Positions 62,369 to 64,000 of a stretch of 64,000 nucleotides of DNA are shown piece after piece (positions within the stretch are counted from its first letter, which is position 1; each line of letters opens with the position of its first letter). The translations under genes and the position numbers were made by a program. The stretch comes from JAKAGZ01 sp963783855 (GTDB taxonomy: Bacteria; Bacteroidota; Ignavibacteria; Ignavibacteriales; Ignavibacteriaceae), in the NCBI GenBank assembly GCA_963783855.1, contig CAWAPE010000004.1:62001-126000 (forward strand), read 5' to 3'. The notes beneath the pieces were generated by a model. It was not told where the DNA came from and did not search any database. It saw only the letters and a program-made list of their open reading frames with translations.

Positions 62369-64000
62369 TTAATTTAGGCTCTGTTCAGTTCTATTAATAA
62401 TTTCGTTTTGTAACTCCGGTGTAAGATCAACAAAGTAATCACTGTAACCGGCTACTCTTACAATCAAGTCACGATATTTTTCCGGTTCCTTTTGCGCTTT
62501 ACGCAAGGTCTCTGCTTTAACAACATTGAATTGAATATGATGTCCGTCCATTCTAAAATATGCTCTGATAAGTTTAGTAACTTTTTCAATCCCGTTTTCA
62601 GTCTCCATTAATTGTGGAGTAAATTTTTGATTTAACAATGTACCACCTGTTCGTAAGTGGTCTATTTTTGATGCCGATTTTATTACAGCCGTAGGTCCGT
62701 TCACATCTGCTCCCTGCACAGGTGAAATTCCTTCTGATAAAGGTTCGCCTGCAAACCTTCCGTCCGGAGTTGCACCTATTACGCTTCCAAAATATACGTG
62801 AGATGTAGTCGGCAGTAGATTTATCCTGTAATGTCCGCCTTTAGTGTTTGGTCGTCCGTCAACAGATTTGAAAAATTCTTCAAAAACATCTTTCAAAATT
62901 TCATCGGCGTAGTCATCATCATTTCCATATTTTGGTGTGTCGCCAAGAATCAGCTGACGAAAATCATTATTTTCGGCAAAATTATCCTTTAACATTTTAA
63001 GGAGCTGCTGAATTGATAAACTTTTCTTATCAAATACATGATACTTAATCGATGAAAGCGAGTCCGTCAAACTTCCAACTCCAACTCCCTGTACATAGGA
63101 AGAATTATACCTTGCCCCGCCATCGTTATAATCCTTCCCTTTTTTGATGCAATCGTCAACAAGAATTGACAAAAATGGAGCCGGAAGATATTGAGCGTAT
63201 AACCTTTCTATTATAATATTGCCTTTTATCTTAATATCTATAAAGTGATTAAGCTGTTTTACAAAGGCATCAAATAATTCACGAAATGATTTAAATTCTG
63301 ACGGGTCGCCAGAATCAATACCGATTTTTTTATTTGTTCTCGGATCAACACCATTGTTCAGAGTAATTTCCAGGACTTTAACTAAATTAAAATACCCGGT
63401 TAAAATGTAGCTTTCTTTTCCGAACGCCCCCGATTCTACGCAACCACTTGCGCCTCCATTTCTTGCATCAATAATTGATTTTCCCTGACGTACAAGTTCC
63501 TGCACGATAGAATCCGAATTAAATATTGATGGTTGGCCATACCCGGTTTTTATAATTTTTAATGCACGCTTAATAAACTGATCAGGATTTTTCTTGCTAA
63601 CCTGTATCATCGAACTCGGTTGCAATAACCTCATTTCCTCAATTACGTCTAACAACAAGTATGAAATTTCATTTACAGCATCATCACCGGATTCCGTTAA
63701 TCCGCCCATATTTATTAAACAAAAATCAGTGTAGGTATTGCTTTCCTGTGCGGTTACTCCAACTTTTGGTGGAGCCGGTTGATTATTAAATTTTATCCAG
63801 AATGCCTGAAGCAATTCCTTTGCTGAATCAGGTGTAAGTCTTCCTTCTTCAATATCTTTTTTGTAAAAAGGAGCCAGGTGTTGGTCCAAGCGACCGGGGT
63901 TAAATGAATCCCAGGTATTTAATTCTGTAATAACACCAAGATGTATAAACCAGTAATATTGTAAAGCTTCATGTAATGTTTCAGGTTTATTTGCGGGTAC
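62369..64000 (-). CDS. Glycyl radical enzyme, PFL/dehydratase family (C-terminal part, cut by window edge)
   Basis: The frame is open from the window edge to 62369, giving 543 residues of a protein that is usually about 800. The cysteine loop is GASGCVESGAFGKE (Cys at visible residue 187) and the glycyl radical loop is RVAGYSDYF (Gly at about 518). GCVE instead of the CC of pyruvate formate-lyase puts it with the dehydratase or decarboxylase groups. The segment FGKESYILTGYF recalls trans-4-hydroxyproline dehydratase (HypD), but that is from memory. An activase (radical SAM) is not in the window. The true start lies beyond 64000. Two BMC shell genes occur 52 kb away, so packaging is possible but unsupported. 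Confidence 0.85.
   Translation of the reverse strand, partial: VPANKPETLHEALQYYWFIHLGVITELNTWDSFNPGRLDQHLAPFYKKDIEEGRLTPDSAKELLQAFWIKFNNQPAPPKVGVTAQESNTYTDFCLINMGGLTESGDDAVNEISYLLLDVIEEMRLLQPSSMIQVSKKNPDQFIKRALKIIKTGYGQPSIFNSDSIVQELVRQGKSIIDARNGGASGCVESGAFGKESYILTGYFNLVKVLEITLNNGVDPRTNKKIGIDSGDPSEFKSFRELFDAFVKQLNHFIDIKIKGNIIIERLYAQYLPAPFLSILVDDCIKKGKDYNDGGARYNSSYVQGVGVGSLTDSLSSIKYHVFDKKSLSIQQLLKMLKDNFAENNDFRQLILGDTPKYGNDDDYADEILKDVFEEFFKSVDGRPNTKGGHYRINLLPTTSHVYFGSVIGATPDGRFAGEPLSEGISPVQGADVNGPTAVIKSASKIDHLRTGGTLLNQKFTPQLMETENGIEKVTKLIRAYFRMDGHHIQFNVVKAETLRKAQKEPEKYRDLIVRVAGYSDYFVDLTPELQNEIINRTEQSLN

Noticed and set aside
1..64000. CRISPR arrays, insertion sequences, prophage or riboswitches
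   Set aside because: No spaced direct repeats, transposase, integrase, phage genes or recognisable riboswitch cores were seen by reading the sequence. A dedicated search was not possible.

Overview
The window is AT-rich and almost entirely coding, with nearly all genes on the minus strand. Several features point to the Bacteroidota/Chlorobi superphylum, most likely Ignavibacteria. These are a type IX secretion core (porU-porV) with cargo carrying C-terminal sorting domains, the start of an alternative complex III operon (actA-actB), an HU-SPOR membrane protein, isolated bacterial microcompartment (BMC) shell genes and a biopterin-type pathway. The lineage is inferred from gene content only; no marker phylogeny was run.

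Layout. 1-3097: pentaheme cytochrome actA, a small membrane protein and the 5' part of actB, which runs off the left edge. 3466-6203: glycolate/D-lactate-type oxidase subunits glcF and glcD. 6303-9534: ctpA, tmk and a YbbR-domain protein. 9608-10629: two BMC shell proteins, one with a long charged tail and a small C-terminal domain. 10720-17772: ruvX, the (p)ppGpp synthase/hydrolase, a TPR protein, upp, a CoA-disulfide-reductase-like flavoprotein and der. 17892-30195: a five-gene T9SS block, in transcription order porU, porV, an M6-like protein that has lost its zinc ligands, a metalloprotease/propeller/outer-membrane-barrel protein and a DUF5683-like protein. 30345-32658: peroxiredoxin, HD protein, frameshifted nth, a [2Fe-2S] protein, tRNA-Glu and tRNA-Gln. 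32792-34939: a short plus-strand island of a beta-propeller protein and three membrane proteins. 34911-43298: an envelope operon of TPR protein, barrel, HU-SPOR, ExbB, ExbD and TonB. 43579-48154: an outer-membrane protein, a CMD-family gene, a TPR protein, tRNA-Leu, and an ECF sigma/anti-sigma/Spy-like module facing a second Spy-like gene. 48207-52973: peroxiredoxins, rhodanese, a tight PTPS-folE-SDR-SDR set that looks like tetrahydrobiopterin synthesis, and phenylalanine 4-hydroxylase. 53098-62308: murB, recX, recA, thpR, cinA, pgpA, pgsA, a DUF971 protein, purC, an MBL hydrolase, an RDD protein and bacterioferritin. 62369-64000: the C-terminal part of a glycyl radical enzyme cut by the right edge.

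How the genes fit together. The pterin block plausibly supplies the cofactor of the adjacent phenylalanine hydroxylase. The T9SS block would mature and handle exported cargo at the cell surface. The TonB/ExbBD/HU-SPOR/TPR operon looks like a proton-motive-force-driven envelope machine. The sigma module resembles CnrYXH-like envelope stress or metal sensing. BMC shell genes and a glycyl radical enzyme both occur, but about 52 kb apart, so a functional link is only speculative.

Four genes between 31 and 48 kb (nth, a ~990-residue TPR protein, a CMD-family gene and a Spy-like gene) are each interrupted by small indels. That clustering should be checked against reads before any of them is called a pseudogene.
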